DNA from: JBAXTE01 sp964653595
GTDB lineage: Bacteria; Bacteroidota; Bacteroidia; Bacteroidales; WCHB1-69
Reading direction: 5' to 3'
Length of the DNA: 20,771 nt
Assembly (NCBI GenBank): GCA_964653595.1
Contig: CAZZHH010000055.1
Span: forward strand, 1-20,771
The first letter of the stretch is position 1. Each line of letters starts with the position of its first letter. The notes beneath the pieces are model-generated. The model was not told where the DNA came from. It was given only the letters and a program-made list of their open reading frames with translations, and ran no database searches. The position numbers and the translations under genes were made by a program. This document shows, in pieces, positions 1 to 8,403 of this stretch.

Positions 1-53
1 TAGCACTACAGTTTTTGGTACTGTCTGTCTAGGTTCGAATCCTGGTTGGTCAA
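1..53 (+). tRNA. tRNA-Gln (anticodon UUG), 3' part only
   Basis: The window opens inside a tRNA gene. A 5-bp anticodon stem (8-12 with 20-24) closes a 7-base loop whose anticodon TTG lies at 15-17. A 5-bp T-stem (29-33 with 41-45, one G-T pair) closes the invariant TTCGAAT loop at 34-40. The 3' acceptor strand is 46-52 and the discriminator base is A53. CCA is not encoded, which is common in this phylum. The 5' acceptor strand and most of the D-arm lie outside the window. Confidence 0.9.
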
Positions 54-58
54 CACTA

Positions 59-86
59 AAACTCTCACTCTTGTGGGAGTTTTTTA
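59..86 (+). terminator. Rho-independent terminator of tRNA-Gln
   Basis: Positions 60-68 pair with 73-81 (nine pairs, one of them a wobble) around a TCTT loop. The 3' arm runs into a T-tract at 80-85. It sits directly after the tRNA and before rimP, so it should separate tRNA transcription from the protein genes. Confidence 0.75.
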
Positions 87-114
87 TTTATTCGCAATAG
101 CTAAATGCAATGAT

Positions 115-567
115 ATGATAAATAAGGACAATATAGAAAAACTGGCAAATAAAGCGATTAAAGAGCTAGATTTGAAAGTATATATCGCCGATGTGTTAGT
201 GAAATCTGATAGCAGAATATACGTATTTGTCGATAGTGATGAACGTGTTTTGATAGAAGACTGCATTGGAATTAGCAAATTTGTGGAAGGGGAGTTGGAT
301 CGTGAAAAAGAAGATTTTGAATTAAATGTATCTTCTTATGGAGCCAATCAGCCTTTAAAATTTCCACGTCAATACATCAAGAATATAGGCAGAACATTAG
401 AAATTGTTCGATTAGACGAGGAGCAATTTGAAGGAGAGATTATTGGGGCATCCGAAAACGATGTAACCTTATTGATTCCAGCAAAAAAGAAAAAAGAGAC
501 ACCTCAACAGGTAGTCTTTACGTATAATGAAATAAAGGAAGCTAAAGTAAAAATTAGCTTTAAGTAA
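115..567 (+). CDS. rimP: Ribosome maturation factor RimP
   Basis: RimP (DUF150 family) helps mature the 30S ribosomal subunit in the cytoplasm. The 150-residue product has the usual family length. An N-terminal alpha/beta domain spans about residues 1-75, followed by an SH3-like C-terminal domain. Around residues 75-95 the segment SSYGANQPLKFPRQYIKNIG matches the family core in which SPG-x-x-RPLK precedes a KNIGR-like stretch; here SYGANQPLK replaces SPGxxRPLK, a common Bacteroidota variant. An upstream in-frame ATG at 46 would start inside the tRNA and read through its terminator, so ATG 115 is chosen. nusA follows 31 bp downstream, the classic rimP-nusA-infB order. No TAnnTTTG promoter is visible in the short gap after the tRNA. 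Confidence 0.93.
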   Translation: MINKDNIEKLANKAIKELDLKVYIADVLVKSDSRIYVFVDSDERVLIEDCIGISKFVEGELDREKEDFELNVSSYGANQPLKFPRQYIKNIGRTLEIVRLDEEQFEGEIIGASENDVTLLIPAKKKKETPQQVVFTYNEIKEAKVKISFK

Positions 568-598
568 CCAAATATAAACAAATAAAAACTTTCTTATC

Positions 599-1837
599 AT
601 GGAAGATAGTTTAAATTTAATTGAATCTTTCGCAGAGTTTAAAGAATTCAAAAATGTCGACAGAGAAACGTTGATGAAAATATTGGAAGATGCTTTTCGT
701 CATATGCTTCAAAAAAAGTATGGACTCGATGCTAAATTTGATATAATTGTAAATATCGATAAGGGTGACTTAGAAATTTTACGTTATTTAAATATTGTAG
801 ACGATGAAGAGTTTGAAGATGAAAATCTAGAGATAAAATTATCGGATGCAATCAAAATTGAACCTGATTTTGAAGTAGGGGAAGAGTATATCGAAAAAAT
901 ATATCTAAAACATTTTGGAAGAAGAGAAATTCTGTCCTTACGTCAAATATTGATGTCGAAAGTGATGGAGTACGAAAAACTTCAAGAGTACGAAAAGTAT
1001 AAAGATAGAGTGGGTGAAATTATCACTGGCGAAGTGTATCAAGCATGGAAAAAAGAGACCTTAGTTTTAGATGATGAAGGAATTGAACTGATATTACCAA
1101 AAACAGAACAGATACCTTCTGATTTCTTTAAAAAAGGAGATTCTGTCAGAGCGGTAATTTTAAGTGTGGATATGAACAATGGAAACCCTGTGATTACTAT
1201 TTCTCGTACTTCCCCTATGTTCCTAGAAAGGTTGATGGAACAAGAAATTCCTGAAGTATATGATGGTATTATTACCATTAAAAACATCGTACGTGTACCT
1301 GGAGAAAGAGCAAAAGTTGCCGTTGAATCATACGATGATAGAATCGATCCTGTAGGTGCTTGTGTGGGGATGAAAGGAAGTAGAATTCATGGTATCGTTA
1401 GAGAACTTCGTAACGAAAATATCGATGTGATTAATTTTACATCTAACAATAAACTCTATATCTCCAGAGCTTTAAGTCCAGCTAAAATCACAACCATTGA
1501 ATTGGATGAAAATAAGAAAAAAGCGGACGTGTTTATGAAACCAGATCAAGTATCTTTAGCTATTGGAAAAGGTGGATATAATATCAAACTTGCTAGCAAA
1601 TTGACAGGTTACGAAATTGATGTCTATCGCTATGGAGATGATGAAAATGAAGATATTGATTTACAAGAGTTTAGCGATGAAATCGACCAATGGATAATCG
1701 ATGTGTTGAAAACCATCGGATGCGATACCGCTAAAAGTGTTTTAGATTTATCTACAGAAGAATTGATAAAGAGAACAGATTTAGAGGAAGAGACAATTGA
1801 GGAGATAATGCGAATAATTAAACAAGAATTCGAATAA
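599..1837 (+). CDS. nusA: Transcription termination/antitermination factor NusA
   Basis: NusA binds RNA polymerase and nascent RNA and modulates pausing, termination and antitermination. The 412-residue protein has the short Bacteroidota architecture. An N-terminal polymerase-binding domain covers about residues 1-125 and an S1 domain about 136-205. KH1 contains the GMKG loop at 257-260, and KH2 contains GKGG at 323-326. A short acidic C-terminal segment ends with the IDVLKTIGCDTAKSVLDLS region and appears to be one helix-hairpin-helix-like unit, instead of the two AR repeats of E. coli NusA. It lies 31 bp after rimP and 64 bp before infB. The assignment is secure from the KH motifs and gene order. 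Confidence 0.97.
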   Translation: MEDSLNLIESFAEFKEFKNVDRETLMKILEDAFRHMLQKKYGLDAKFDIIVNIDKGDLEILRYLNIVDDEEFEDENLEIKLSDAIKIEPDFEVGEEYIEKIYLKHFGRREILSLRQILMSKVMEYEKLQEYEKYKDRVGEIITGEVYQAWKKETLVLDDEGIELILPKTEQIPSDFFKKGDSVRAVILSVDMNNGNPVITISRTSPMFLERLMEQEIPEVYDGIITIKNIVRVPGERAKVAVESYDDRIDPVGACVGMKGSRIHGIVRELRNENIDVINFTSNNKLYISRALSPAKITTIELDENKKKADVFMKPDQVSLAIGKGGYNIKLASKLTGYEIDVYRYGDDENEDIDLQEFSDEIDQWIIDVLKTIGCDTAKSVLDLSTEELIKRTDLEEETIEEIMRIIKQEFE

Positions 1838-1843
1838 AAAGTG

Positions 1844-1851
1844 TATCTTTG
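1844..1851 (+). promoter_or_regulatory. Candidate -7 box of an internal infB promoter
   Basis: TATCTTTG matches the Bacteroidota -7 consensus TAnnTTTG. It starts 7 bp after the nusA stop codon and 51 bp before the infB start. No clear TTG -33 box lies 19-22 bp upstream, so this may be a weak or secondary promoter that would let infB be expressed apart from rimP-nusA. Confidence 0.45.
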
Positions 1852-1901
1852 CCCAATTGTTATGGTAGTTAATATAAAGAAGAATAAAAGGAGTAATTAG
1901 G

Positions 1902-4900
1902 ATGGCAGACCCCAGTAAAAAGAGGCTTGGTAAGGTGGCTCAAGAGTTTAACGTTTCAACTGAGAAGATTGTTGACCTTCTGAACAAAAAGAATTATAGC
2001 ATTGAAAATAATCCAAATGCTAAATTGGATGAGAATATGTATGAGATTCTCGTCAAAGAATATTCTGGAGAGAAACAGGTAAAAGAGAATGCTCAGAAAA
2101 AAAATATTGAAACTCCAAAAAAATCAGAATCACCTTCTGTCGCTAAACCTGTTTCTGTTGAGTTGGATGATGTGGAAGAAAAAGAGGTGTTTATCAAAGA
2201 TAATACTATCTTGAAAATTGACACCAAGCTAGAAGGTCCTAAAATCCTAGGGAAAATTGAACTGGATAAATCAAAACAATCGCATCCTCAAACTGCTCCA
2301 GTAGCAGAGGAGAAAAAAGTCCAAGAGAAATCCGAAGCCAAAGAAACTCCTTTAGATATTGTGTCTACCGAAAAATCTAATGCGTCTGATACATCTACTT
2401 CTGCCCCTAAATCTAACATTAAATCTGTTGGATTTATTGACTTAAATTCTTTGAATACGAAAACTAAACCTGCAAAGAAAACAGAGGATCAGTTAAAAAG
2501 CGAGATAGAAAATCGAAAAGCTGTTACAGAAAAATTTCAAGAAAAACAGCAAAAATCAGATGTTAAGGAAGAGAAAAATGTTCCTGAAACTCCTATATTA
2601 AATGCTCTTACGGATGATTCGTCTGTACAACAAGGGGACGATGTATACAAAACTGAATTCCAAAAACTTGAAGGACCCAAAATTATGGGAAAAATTGATT
2701 TGGATTCTTTCAAAAAACCTGTTGCTAAATCGGATGGAAATTCTGTAAAGAGTGAAGATCGAAACAAAAAAAGAAGAAAACGTTTGGCTACACCCCCTGG
2801 TCAGCCTCAGGGTAGTAGCGATCAAAATAATCGCTCGAATAACCAGCAAAACGGAAATAATCAGAATAACTCACAACAAAATAACTCTAGAAACAACCAA
2901 TCATCGCAACAAGGACAAGCTAATAATAGCCAACCTCGTCAAGGTGGGGGTAATTCCCAACCTCGCAGTGGTGGAAATAATCAACCAAGATCGGGTGGCA
3001 ATACTGGGAGCAATTCACAACCTCGAAATACTGGAAACTCAACTGCACGACCTGGAAACGCTTCTTCTGGACAAGGAGGGCAACAGGGTGGTGGACAAAA
3101 TAGGCCCAATCCTAATTACAAAGGTAATTCGAACAACTCGAATCCGAGATTTAATAAAAATGCGACTTCAAAAGATGTAAAAAAGGTTGAGTTAACTGAC
3201 GAAGAAATCGATCGTCAAATTAAAGAGACCTTAGCTCGTTTATCACCTACTGGAAAGTCTAAAGCATCTAAACATCGTCGGGATAAACGTAATTTGGTCA
3301 GTCAAAAAGCTACAGAATTGTCTAATCAAGAGTTGAGCGAAAAGAAAATTATCAAAGTAGCTGAATTTTTAACAGCCAACGAATTAGCATTTTTAATGAA
3401 TGTGCCAGTAACACAAATTATTTCGATTTGTATGAGTATTGGCTTGTTCGTTTCTATTAATCAAAGACTTGATGCAGAAACTATCACGTTACTTGCAGAT
3501 GAGTTTGGCTTCTCAGTCGTTTTTATTGGAGCAGATGCAGAAGATGATACAGTAGAAGAAATTGATAATCCAGAAGATTTAACAGACCGTTCTCCTATTG
3601 TTACCGTAATGGGACACGTAGATCATGGAAAAACATCGTTACTTGATTATATTCGTAATGCAAATGTAATTGCCGGTGAAGCTGGTGGCATTACTCAACA
3701 TATTGGTGCTTATGAAGTAAAACTAAAAAATGGCAAGAGAATTACCTTTTTAGATACTCCTGGGCATGAAGCATTTACCGCTATGCGTGCTCGTGGTGCT
3801 AAAGTTACCGATATAGCCATCATCGTTATAGCAGCTGATGATACGATTATGCCTCAAACCATTGAAGCGATAAACCACGCACAAGCAGCTGGCGTTCCTA
3901 TGATTTTTGCTTTCAATAAAATTGATAAACCCAATGCAAATCCTGATAAAATCAGAGAGGGTTTGTCTGCAATGAATATTTTAGTGGAAGAGTGGGGTGG
4001 TAAGTTCCAAACTCAAGAGATTTCTGCGAAAAAAGGACTAAATATTGATCATCTTCTCGATAAAATTTTAATTGAAGCAGAGTTCCTTGAACTTAAAGCA
4101 AATTCTTCAAGAATGGCTATGGGAACTGTGATTGAATCTTCCTTAGATAAAGGAAAGGGTTATGTAGCAAAAATTCTTGTTCAAAATGGAACTCTTAAAA
4201 TTGGGGATGTAGTTGTAGCTGGTTCTACTGTGGGTCGTGTGAAAGCAATGTTTAACGAACGCAACATCGCTATTCAAGAAGCAGGTCCTTCTGTACCATT
4301 GCTACTTCTGGGTTTAAATGCAGCTCCCCAAGCTGGAGATACCTTTAAAGTATATAAAGATGAACATGAAGCTAAAAATGTAGCCAACAAACGGGCTCAA
4401 TTACTTCGCGAACAAGGAATAAGAACTCAAAAACATATTACTCTGGACGAAATCGGTAGACGTATTGCAATTGGAGATTTCAAAGAACTTAACATCATTG
4501 TTAAAGGGGATGTGGATGGATCAGTGGAAGCATTATCGGATTCATTGCTTAAACTTACCTCTTCGCAAGTTCAAGTCAACGTAATTCATAAATCGGTAGG
4601 GTCTGTTACGGAATCGGATGTTTTACTTGCTTCTGCGTCTAATGCAATTATTATCGCATTCCAAGTTCGTCCTACCCTGCAAGCTCGCAAACTAGCTGAG
4701 GCGGAAGAGATTGATATCCGTACATATTCTATTATCTACAATGCTATTAACGAAATTAAAGATGCCATAGAAGGGATGCTATCTCCAGAAATACAAGAAA
4801 AAATTGTTTGTAATATCGAAGTTCGTGAAGTGTTTAATATTACCAAAGTTGGTGCAATTGCCGGTTCGATTGTCTTGGATGGTAAAATTAACCGCCATAC

Positions 4901-5096
4901 CAAAATTCGTGTTATCCGCAATGGTATCGTTGTTCATACAGGTAAATTATCTTCGTTGAAGCGTTTTAAAGATGAAGTAAAAGAGGTATTCGCTGGTCAA
5001 GATTGCGGTATCGGTATCGATAATTATAACGATATTAAAGTTTCTGATATCATTGAAGGATACGACGAAATCGAAGTAAAACGTACCATTAAATAG
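1902..5096 (+). CDS. infB: Translation initiation factor IF-2
   Basis: IF-2 is the GTPase that brings initiator fMet-tRNA to the 30S subunit and promotes subunit joining. The GTPase motifs are all present: G1 GHVDHGKT at 571-578, G3 DTPGH at 618-622, G4 NKID at 672-675 and G5 SAK at 708-710. Domains II, III and the fMet-tRNA-binding C domain follow to residue 1064. The length exceeds E. coli IF-2 (890) because of a long N-terminal region. That region holds an IF2_N-type start (KRLGKVAQEFNVSTEKIVDLL), two copies of an EGPKI-GKI-LD motif (111-122 and 257-268), and an Asn/Gln/Gly/Ser/Arg-rich linker at about 305-425. An AGGAG lies about 12 bases before the ATG, unusual for this window. A terminator follows. 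Confidence 0.97.
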   Translation: MADPSKKRLGKVAQEFNVSTEKIVDLLNKKNYSIENNPNAKLDENMYEILVKEYSGEKQVKENAQKKNIETPKKSESPSVAKPVSVELDDVEEKEVFIKDNTILKIDTKLEGPKILGKIELDKSKQSHPQTAPVAEEKKVQEKSEAKETPLDIVSTEKSNASDTSTSAPKSNIKSVGFIDLNSLNTKTKPAKKTEDQLKSEIENRKAVTEKFQEKQQKSDVKEEKNVPETPILNALTDDSSVQQGDDVYKTEFQKLEGPKIMGKIDLDSFKKPVAKSDGNSVKSEDRNKKRRKRLATPPGQPQGSSDQNNRSNNQQNGNNQNNSQQNNSRNNQSSQQGQANNSQPRQGGGNSQPRSGGNNQPRSGGNTGSNSQPRNTGNSTARPGNASSGQGGQQGGGQNRPNPNYKGNSNNSNPRFNKNATSKDVKKVELTDEEIDRQIKETLARLSPTGKSKASKHRRDKRNLVSQKATELSNQELSEKKIIKVAEFLTANELAFLMNVPVTQIISICMSIGLFVSINQRLDAETITLLADEFGFSVVFIGADAEDDTVEEIDNPEDLTDRSPIVTVMGHVDHGKTSLLDYIRNANVIAGEAGGITQHIGAYEVKLKNGKRITFLDTPGHEAFTAMRARGAKVTDIAIIVIAADDTIMPQTIEAINHAQAAGVPMIFAFNKIDKPNANPDKIREGLSAMNILVEEWGGKFQTQEISAKKGLNIDHLLDKILIEAEFLELKANSSRMAMGTVIESSLDKGKGYVAKILVQNGTLKIGDVVVAGSTVGRVKAMFNERNIAIQEAGPSVPLLLLGLNAAPQAGDTFKVYKDEHEAKNVANKRAQLLREQGIRTQKHITLDEIGRRIAIGDFKELNIIVKGDVDGSVEALSDSLLKLTSSQVQVNVIHKSVGSVTESDVLLASASNAIIIAFQVRPTLQARKLAEAEEIDIRTYSIIYNAINEIKDAIEGMLSPEIQEKIVCNIEVREVFNITKVGAIAGSIVLDGKINRHTKIRVIRNGIVVHTGKLSSLKRFKDEVKEVFAGQDCGIGIDNYNDIKVSDIIEGYDEIEVKRTIK

Positions 5097-5120
5097 ATAA
5101 ATACATTAGCTTATATGAAA

Positions 5121-5147
5121 AACGCATCGTTATGGTGCGTTTTTTTT
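5121..5147 (+). terminator. Rho-independent terminator after infB
   Basis: Positions 5121-5128 pair with 5134-5141 (eight pairs, one wobble) around a GTTAT loop. A run of eight T residues spans 5140-5147. It closes the rimP-nusA-infB transcription unit. Confidence 0.85.
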
Positions 5148-5182
5148 ATCTATTTTGCATTACTTCATTAACTCATTTTTTA

Positions 5183-5190
5183 TACCTTTG
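5183..5190 (+). promoter_or_regulatory. Candidate -7 box for the M3 peptidase gene
   Basis: TACCTTTG fits TAnnTTTG and lies 48 bp before the peptidase start, just after the infB terminator. A TTTG about 25 bp upstream is slightly too far for a standard -33 box. Confidence 0.5.
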
Positions 5191-5238
5191 TAGCGCAAAT
5201 TAGATTGAATTCAAATATTAACTTTTCAAAACATACAA

Positions 5239-7344
5239 ATGAAAAAAAAAGCAATCACTATGTTGATATTAGCATTGGTTACTGGCGGTAGAATGCACGC
5301 CCAAGATATAGAGAATAATCCATTGATAAAACCATGGAGTACACCTTTTGAAACTCCTCCGTTTAAACAAATTAAAGCCGAAGATTATTTGCCAGCATTT
5401 AAATATGCAATCAAAAAAGCAAAAGAAGAAATATATGCTATTGAGCAAAGAAAATCTGCTCCAACATTCGAAAACACAATAGAAGCACTAGAAAACAGTG
5501 GTGCGCTATTAACAAAAATCAGCAATGTCTTTTTTAACATGCTTGAAGCAGAATCTTCTGAAGAACTTCAAAAAGTAGCTTATGAGGTGATGCCTTTGGT
5601 AACCGAACACAGCAATGATGTAAGTTTGAATCCAGGCCTTTTTTCGAGAGTTAAAACGGTGTACAAACAGAAAGATCAATTGAAATTGAATCCTGAAAAG
5701 AGGATGCTTTTAGAGAAAACTTACAGAGGTTTTGTTCGCAGTGGTGCCATTTTAAGCGATGAACAAAAACAAGCTTACAGAGATATTTCGAATAAACTTT
5801 CTGATTTGTCTTTGCAGTTTAAAAACAACTTGCTCAAAGAAACCAACTCATACCTTCTCGAAATTACCAATAAAGAGGATTTAGCAGGCTTGCCCCAAAG
5901 TGTTATTGAAATGGCCGAAATGACTGCCAAAAGTAAAAATAAAGAGGGCTGGGCTTTTGATTTGTCTGCTCCCAGCTTTGGCGCATTTATGAAATATTCC
6001 GAAAAACGCGATCTCCGTAAACAGATGTTTATTGCATATACATCCCGCTGTTTTAAAGGAAATGAATACGACAATTCAAATATTGTTCTTCAATTTGCTG
6101 AATTAAGACTAAAAATGGCAAATTTGCTAGGTTATAAAACTTATGCAGATTTCGTTTTAGAAGAGAGAATGGCCAAATCTGCAGTGAATGTAAATGACTT
6201 TTTAAATAAGTTGTTAGAAGCTTCACTGCCAGCGGCAAAAAATGAAGTAAAACAACTACAAGAATTTGCAAACAAAAATGGCCTAGAAGGAGAACTTCAA
6301 AGATGGGATTGGTCTTTTTATACTCAAAAATACATCAATGAGACCTTTAAAATTAATGATGAACTTCTGAAACCATATTTTGAACTAGAAAGAGTGAAAA
6401 AAGGCGTTTTCCTTCTAGTTAACAAACTCTATGGTTTGAATTTTAAAGAAAATAAAAAAATTGAAGTTTATCACCCAGATGTCAGCGTTTATGAGGTGGT
6501 CGACGCAAAAGGAAAATTTTTAGCTATCCTCTATTTAGACTTTTTCCCTCGTGAAACAAAAAGTAATGGCGCTTGGATGACATCTTATCGCGAACAGTCT
6601 AAAAGTAATGGAGTAGATTATCGTCCATTTATTCAGATTGTTTGTAATTTCACCAAACCAACTGCCGAAAATCCCGCTCTCTTAACTTTCGATGAGGTAA
6701 ATACATTCCTCCATGAGTTTGGTCATGCACTCCATGGAATGTTATCTGATGTGACTTATTCGAGTCTCGCAGGCACTAGTGTGTATAGAGATTTTGTGGA
6801 ATTGCCTTCACAAATTATGGAGAACTTTACCTCTGAAAAACAATTTTTAGATCTTTTTGCACGTCACTATAAAACAAATCAACTTATTCCCGCCGATTTA
6901 ATTCAGAAAATTAAAAATTACAATAACTATCAAGCTGGATACCAAACTGTACGACAACTCTCTTTTGCTATGAATGATATGGCTTGGCACTCTATCACAC
7001 AACCAATTACTCTATCTGTTAGTGATTTCGAAGCAAATGCCATTTCAAAAACTTCGTTGCTTACCGAAGTACAAGGCTCCAACTTGAGTGTTTCGTTTAG
7101 TCATATTTTCGATGGTGGTTATTCCGCTGGATATTACAGTTATAAATGGGCTGAGGTTTTAGATGCAGATGCTTTTTCTGTCTTCAAAAAAAATGGAATA
7201 TTCAACAAAGCTACAGCTGCTTCATTCCGAAAAAATATCCTCTCTAAAGGAGGTACAGAACATCCAGCTTCTTTGTATCTTAAATTCAGAGGACAAGAAC
7301 CTACTATCGATGCTTTGCTAATTCGAAGTGGGTTGAAAAAATAA
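5239..7344 (+). CDS. dcp: M3 family metallopeptidase, Dcp-type peptidyl-dipeptidase, secreted
   Basis: M3A zinc peptidases of the Dcp/oligopeptidase A group trim short peptides; Dcp releases C-terminal dipeptides. The 701-residue length is normal for the family. An N-terminal signal peptide (about residues 1-21, ending near MHA-Q) suggests a periplasmic location, and the mature part opens with the Dcp-like NPLIKPWSTPFETPPF segment. The zinc motif HEFGH is at 492-496 and the third ligand is E521 in DFVELPSQ. The substrate-side region with HIFDGGYSAGYYSYKWAEVLDADAF-type sequence, typical of M3 enzymes, follows near residues 625-650. It is flanked by its own promoter-like box and a strong terminator, so it is probably monocistronic. 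Dcp rather than oligopeptidase A is a family-level inference. Confidence 0.92.
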   Translation: MKKKAITMLILALVTGGRMHAQDIENNPLIKPWSTPFETPPFKQIKAEDYLPAFKYAIKKAKEEIYAIEQRKSAPTFENTIEALENSGALLTKISNVFFNMLEAESSEELQKVAYEVMPLVTEHSNDVSLNPGLFSRVKTVYKQKDQLKLNPEKRMLLEKTYRGFVRSGAILSDEQKQAYRDISNKLSDLSLQFKNNLLKETNSYLLEITNKEDLAGLPQSVIEMAEMTAKSKNKEGWAFDLSAPSFGAFMKYSEKRDLRKQMFIAYTSRCFKGNEYDNSNIVLQFAELRLKMANLLGYKTYADFVLEERMAKSAVNVNDFLNKLLEASLPAAKNEVKQLQEFANKNGLEGELQRWDWSFYTQKYINETFKINDELLKPYFELERVKKGVFLLVNKLYGLNFKENKKIEVYHPDVSVYEVVDAKGKFLAILYLDFFPRETKSNGAWMTSYREQSKSNGVDYRPFIQIVCNFTKPTAENPALLTFDEVNTFLHEFGHALHGMLSDVTYSSLAGTSVYRDFVELPSQIMENFTSEKQFLDLFARHYKTNQLIPADLIQKIKNYNNYQAGYQTVRQLSFAMNDMAWHSITQPITLSVSDFEANAISKTSLLTEVQGSNLSVSFSHIFDGGYSAGYYSYKWAEVLDADAFSVFKKNGIFNKATAASFRKNILSKGGTEHPASLYLKFRGQEPTIDALLIRSGLKK

Positions 7345-7367
7345 TTGGAATCTTATGATTTTTGAAT

Positions 7368-7404
7368 AAAAAGCAGATAGTTTGAATAATTATCTGCTTT
7401 TTTT
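7368..7404 (+). terminator. Rho-independent terminator after the M3 peptidase
   Basis: GCAGATA at 7373-7379 pairs perfectly with TATCTGC at 7391-7397. The helix is extended by A5 at 7368-7372 against T5 at 7398-7402, and an 11-base loop separates the arms. The A-tract/T-tract symmetry would allow it to work in both directions. Confidence 0.88.
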
Positions 7405-7464
7405 AATTATTTTTTGTAATTTAGTTGAAAAATAGAACCTAAATATTGTCAAAAATCTTTTTTT

Positions 7465-8277
7465 ATGAAAAACACACATATCCTTTTTTTTGTCCGATTT
7501 TCCATCTTTTTGTTGCTAATTTTCGTGACACAAAGTTGCGCAGTAATGTACTCTCCAAGTATGCAAAATGTTCCTTTGCTACAAGAAAAAAATGAGGTGA
7601 GAGCAACCGTTGGATTTTCTGACTTTCAGGGTGCCTATGCTTTTAGCGACAAATTTGCGGTCATGCTAAATGGTTATTATAATAATGGTGCAAGTATGTT
7701 CAACAATGATACCTATTTTTCGAGTTATTCTTATGAACGCAAATCGCAGCATATAGAAGCCGGTGGAGGTTATTTTAAGCATCTCAATGATAATGCAATT
7801 ATAGAATGCTATGGAGGTTTAGGATTTGGATCAAGCACTTTTAAAAAATACTTTTCAGATTCCTTAAATTCTATTCCAAAGTTGAATAGCTCTTTTTTAG
7901 CTAATACAAATCGGTTTTTTATTCAACCTAGCATTGGATATTCTATCGATTACTTCGATGTAGCATTCTCGACAAGAATTCAACTTTTAAGTTACTCGAA
8001 TGTCAATTCGAATGGTTTTTCAGCGGTCGAATTATATGATTACAAATTATTAAATATCGATCAGCCAGTGTTCTTTTTCCTAGAACCAGCTCTTACTATG
8101 CGATTTGGTTATAAATATGTAAAATTTCATGCCCAGGCAGTTTTCTCATATAAATACAATACCGAAAGGTTACACTATATACCTTTTGTCTTTAATGTGG
8201 GTATTCATGTTAATATTTCAGATCGTTTTAAAGAAATAAAAAAGAAGAAATCTACTTCTTCGTATTATGAGGACTAA
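7465..8277 (+). CDS. Predicted outer-membrane lipoprotein, beta-barrel-like, function unknown
   Basis: The product has 270 residues. It opens with a hydrophobic signal segment that ends in a lipobox-like VTQSC with Cys25 as the probable acylation site. The rest has alternating polar/hydrophobic strands rich in Tyr, Phe, Gly and Asn, for example ATVGFSDFQGAYAF, AVMLNGYYNNG and HIEAGGGYFKHL. This is the pattern of a porin-like or outer-membrane beta-barrel protein. The Lys-rich ending (KEIKKKKSTSSYYED) follows a last predicted strand. I do not recognise a named family, though similar lipoproteins are frequent in Bacteroidota. It lies alone between a terminator and the rlmB promoter. The start is the first ATG that gives a complete signal peptide. 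Confidence 0.7.
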   Translation: MKNTHILFFVRFSIFLLLIFVTQSCAVMYSPSMQNVPLLQEKNEVRATVGFSDFQGAYAFSDKFAVMLNGYYNNGASMFNNDTYFSSYSYERKSQHIEAGGGYFKHLNDNAIIECYGGLGFGSSTFKKYFSDSLNSIPKLNSSFLANTNRFFIQPSIGYSIDYFDVAFSTRIQLLSYSNVNSNGFSAVELYDYKLLNIDQPVFFFLEPALTMRFGYKYVKFHAQAVFSYKYNTERLHYIPFVFNVGIHVNISDRFKEIKKKKSTSSYYED

Positions 8278-8351
8278 TATTTAAACAAAATTGTTTTTTT
8301 AATCCTGACAAAGTAAATATATACCCAATTTTGGGCAGAATTATCCTTTAA

Positions 8352-8383
8352 TTGGGCAATAATCAATGCTTTTTGTACCTTTG
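8352..8383 (+). promoter_or_regulatory. Promoter of rlmB, with a TTGGGCA direct repeat
   Basis: A -33 TTG at 8352-8354 and a -7 TACCTTTG at 8376-8383 are separated by 21 bp, which fits the Bacteroidota consensus. The -33 box is part of the second copy of a TTGGGCA repeat (8331-8337 and 8352-8358) spaced 21 bp apart. The first copy also forms a small CCCAA/TTGGG hairpin (8324-8335). Confidence 0.65.
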
Positions 8384-8403
8384 TGATAAAAATAAGATAA
8401 AAG

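Noticed and set aside
46..114. Longer rimP reading frame beginning at ATG 46
   Set aside because: It would start within the tRNA acceptor stem and include the terminator hairpin. The added residues are hydrophobic and unlike RimP.
2814..3175. Repeats in the infB linker as a CRISPR or tandem-repeat array
   Set aside because: Units are short, imperfect and in frame with IF-2 coding sequence. There are no regular spacers.
2752..3180. 142-codon open frame inside infB on the same strand
   Set aside because: It is a shifted reading of the low-complexity IF-2 linker, with no start context, and lies wholly within a certain gene.
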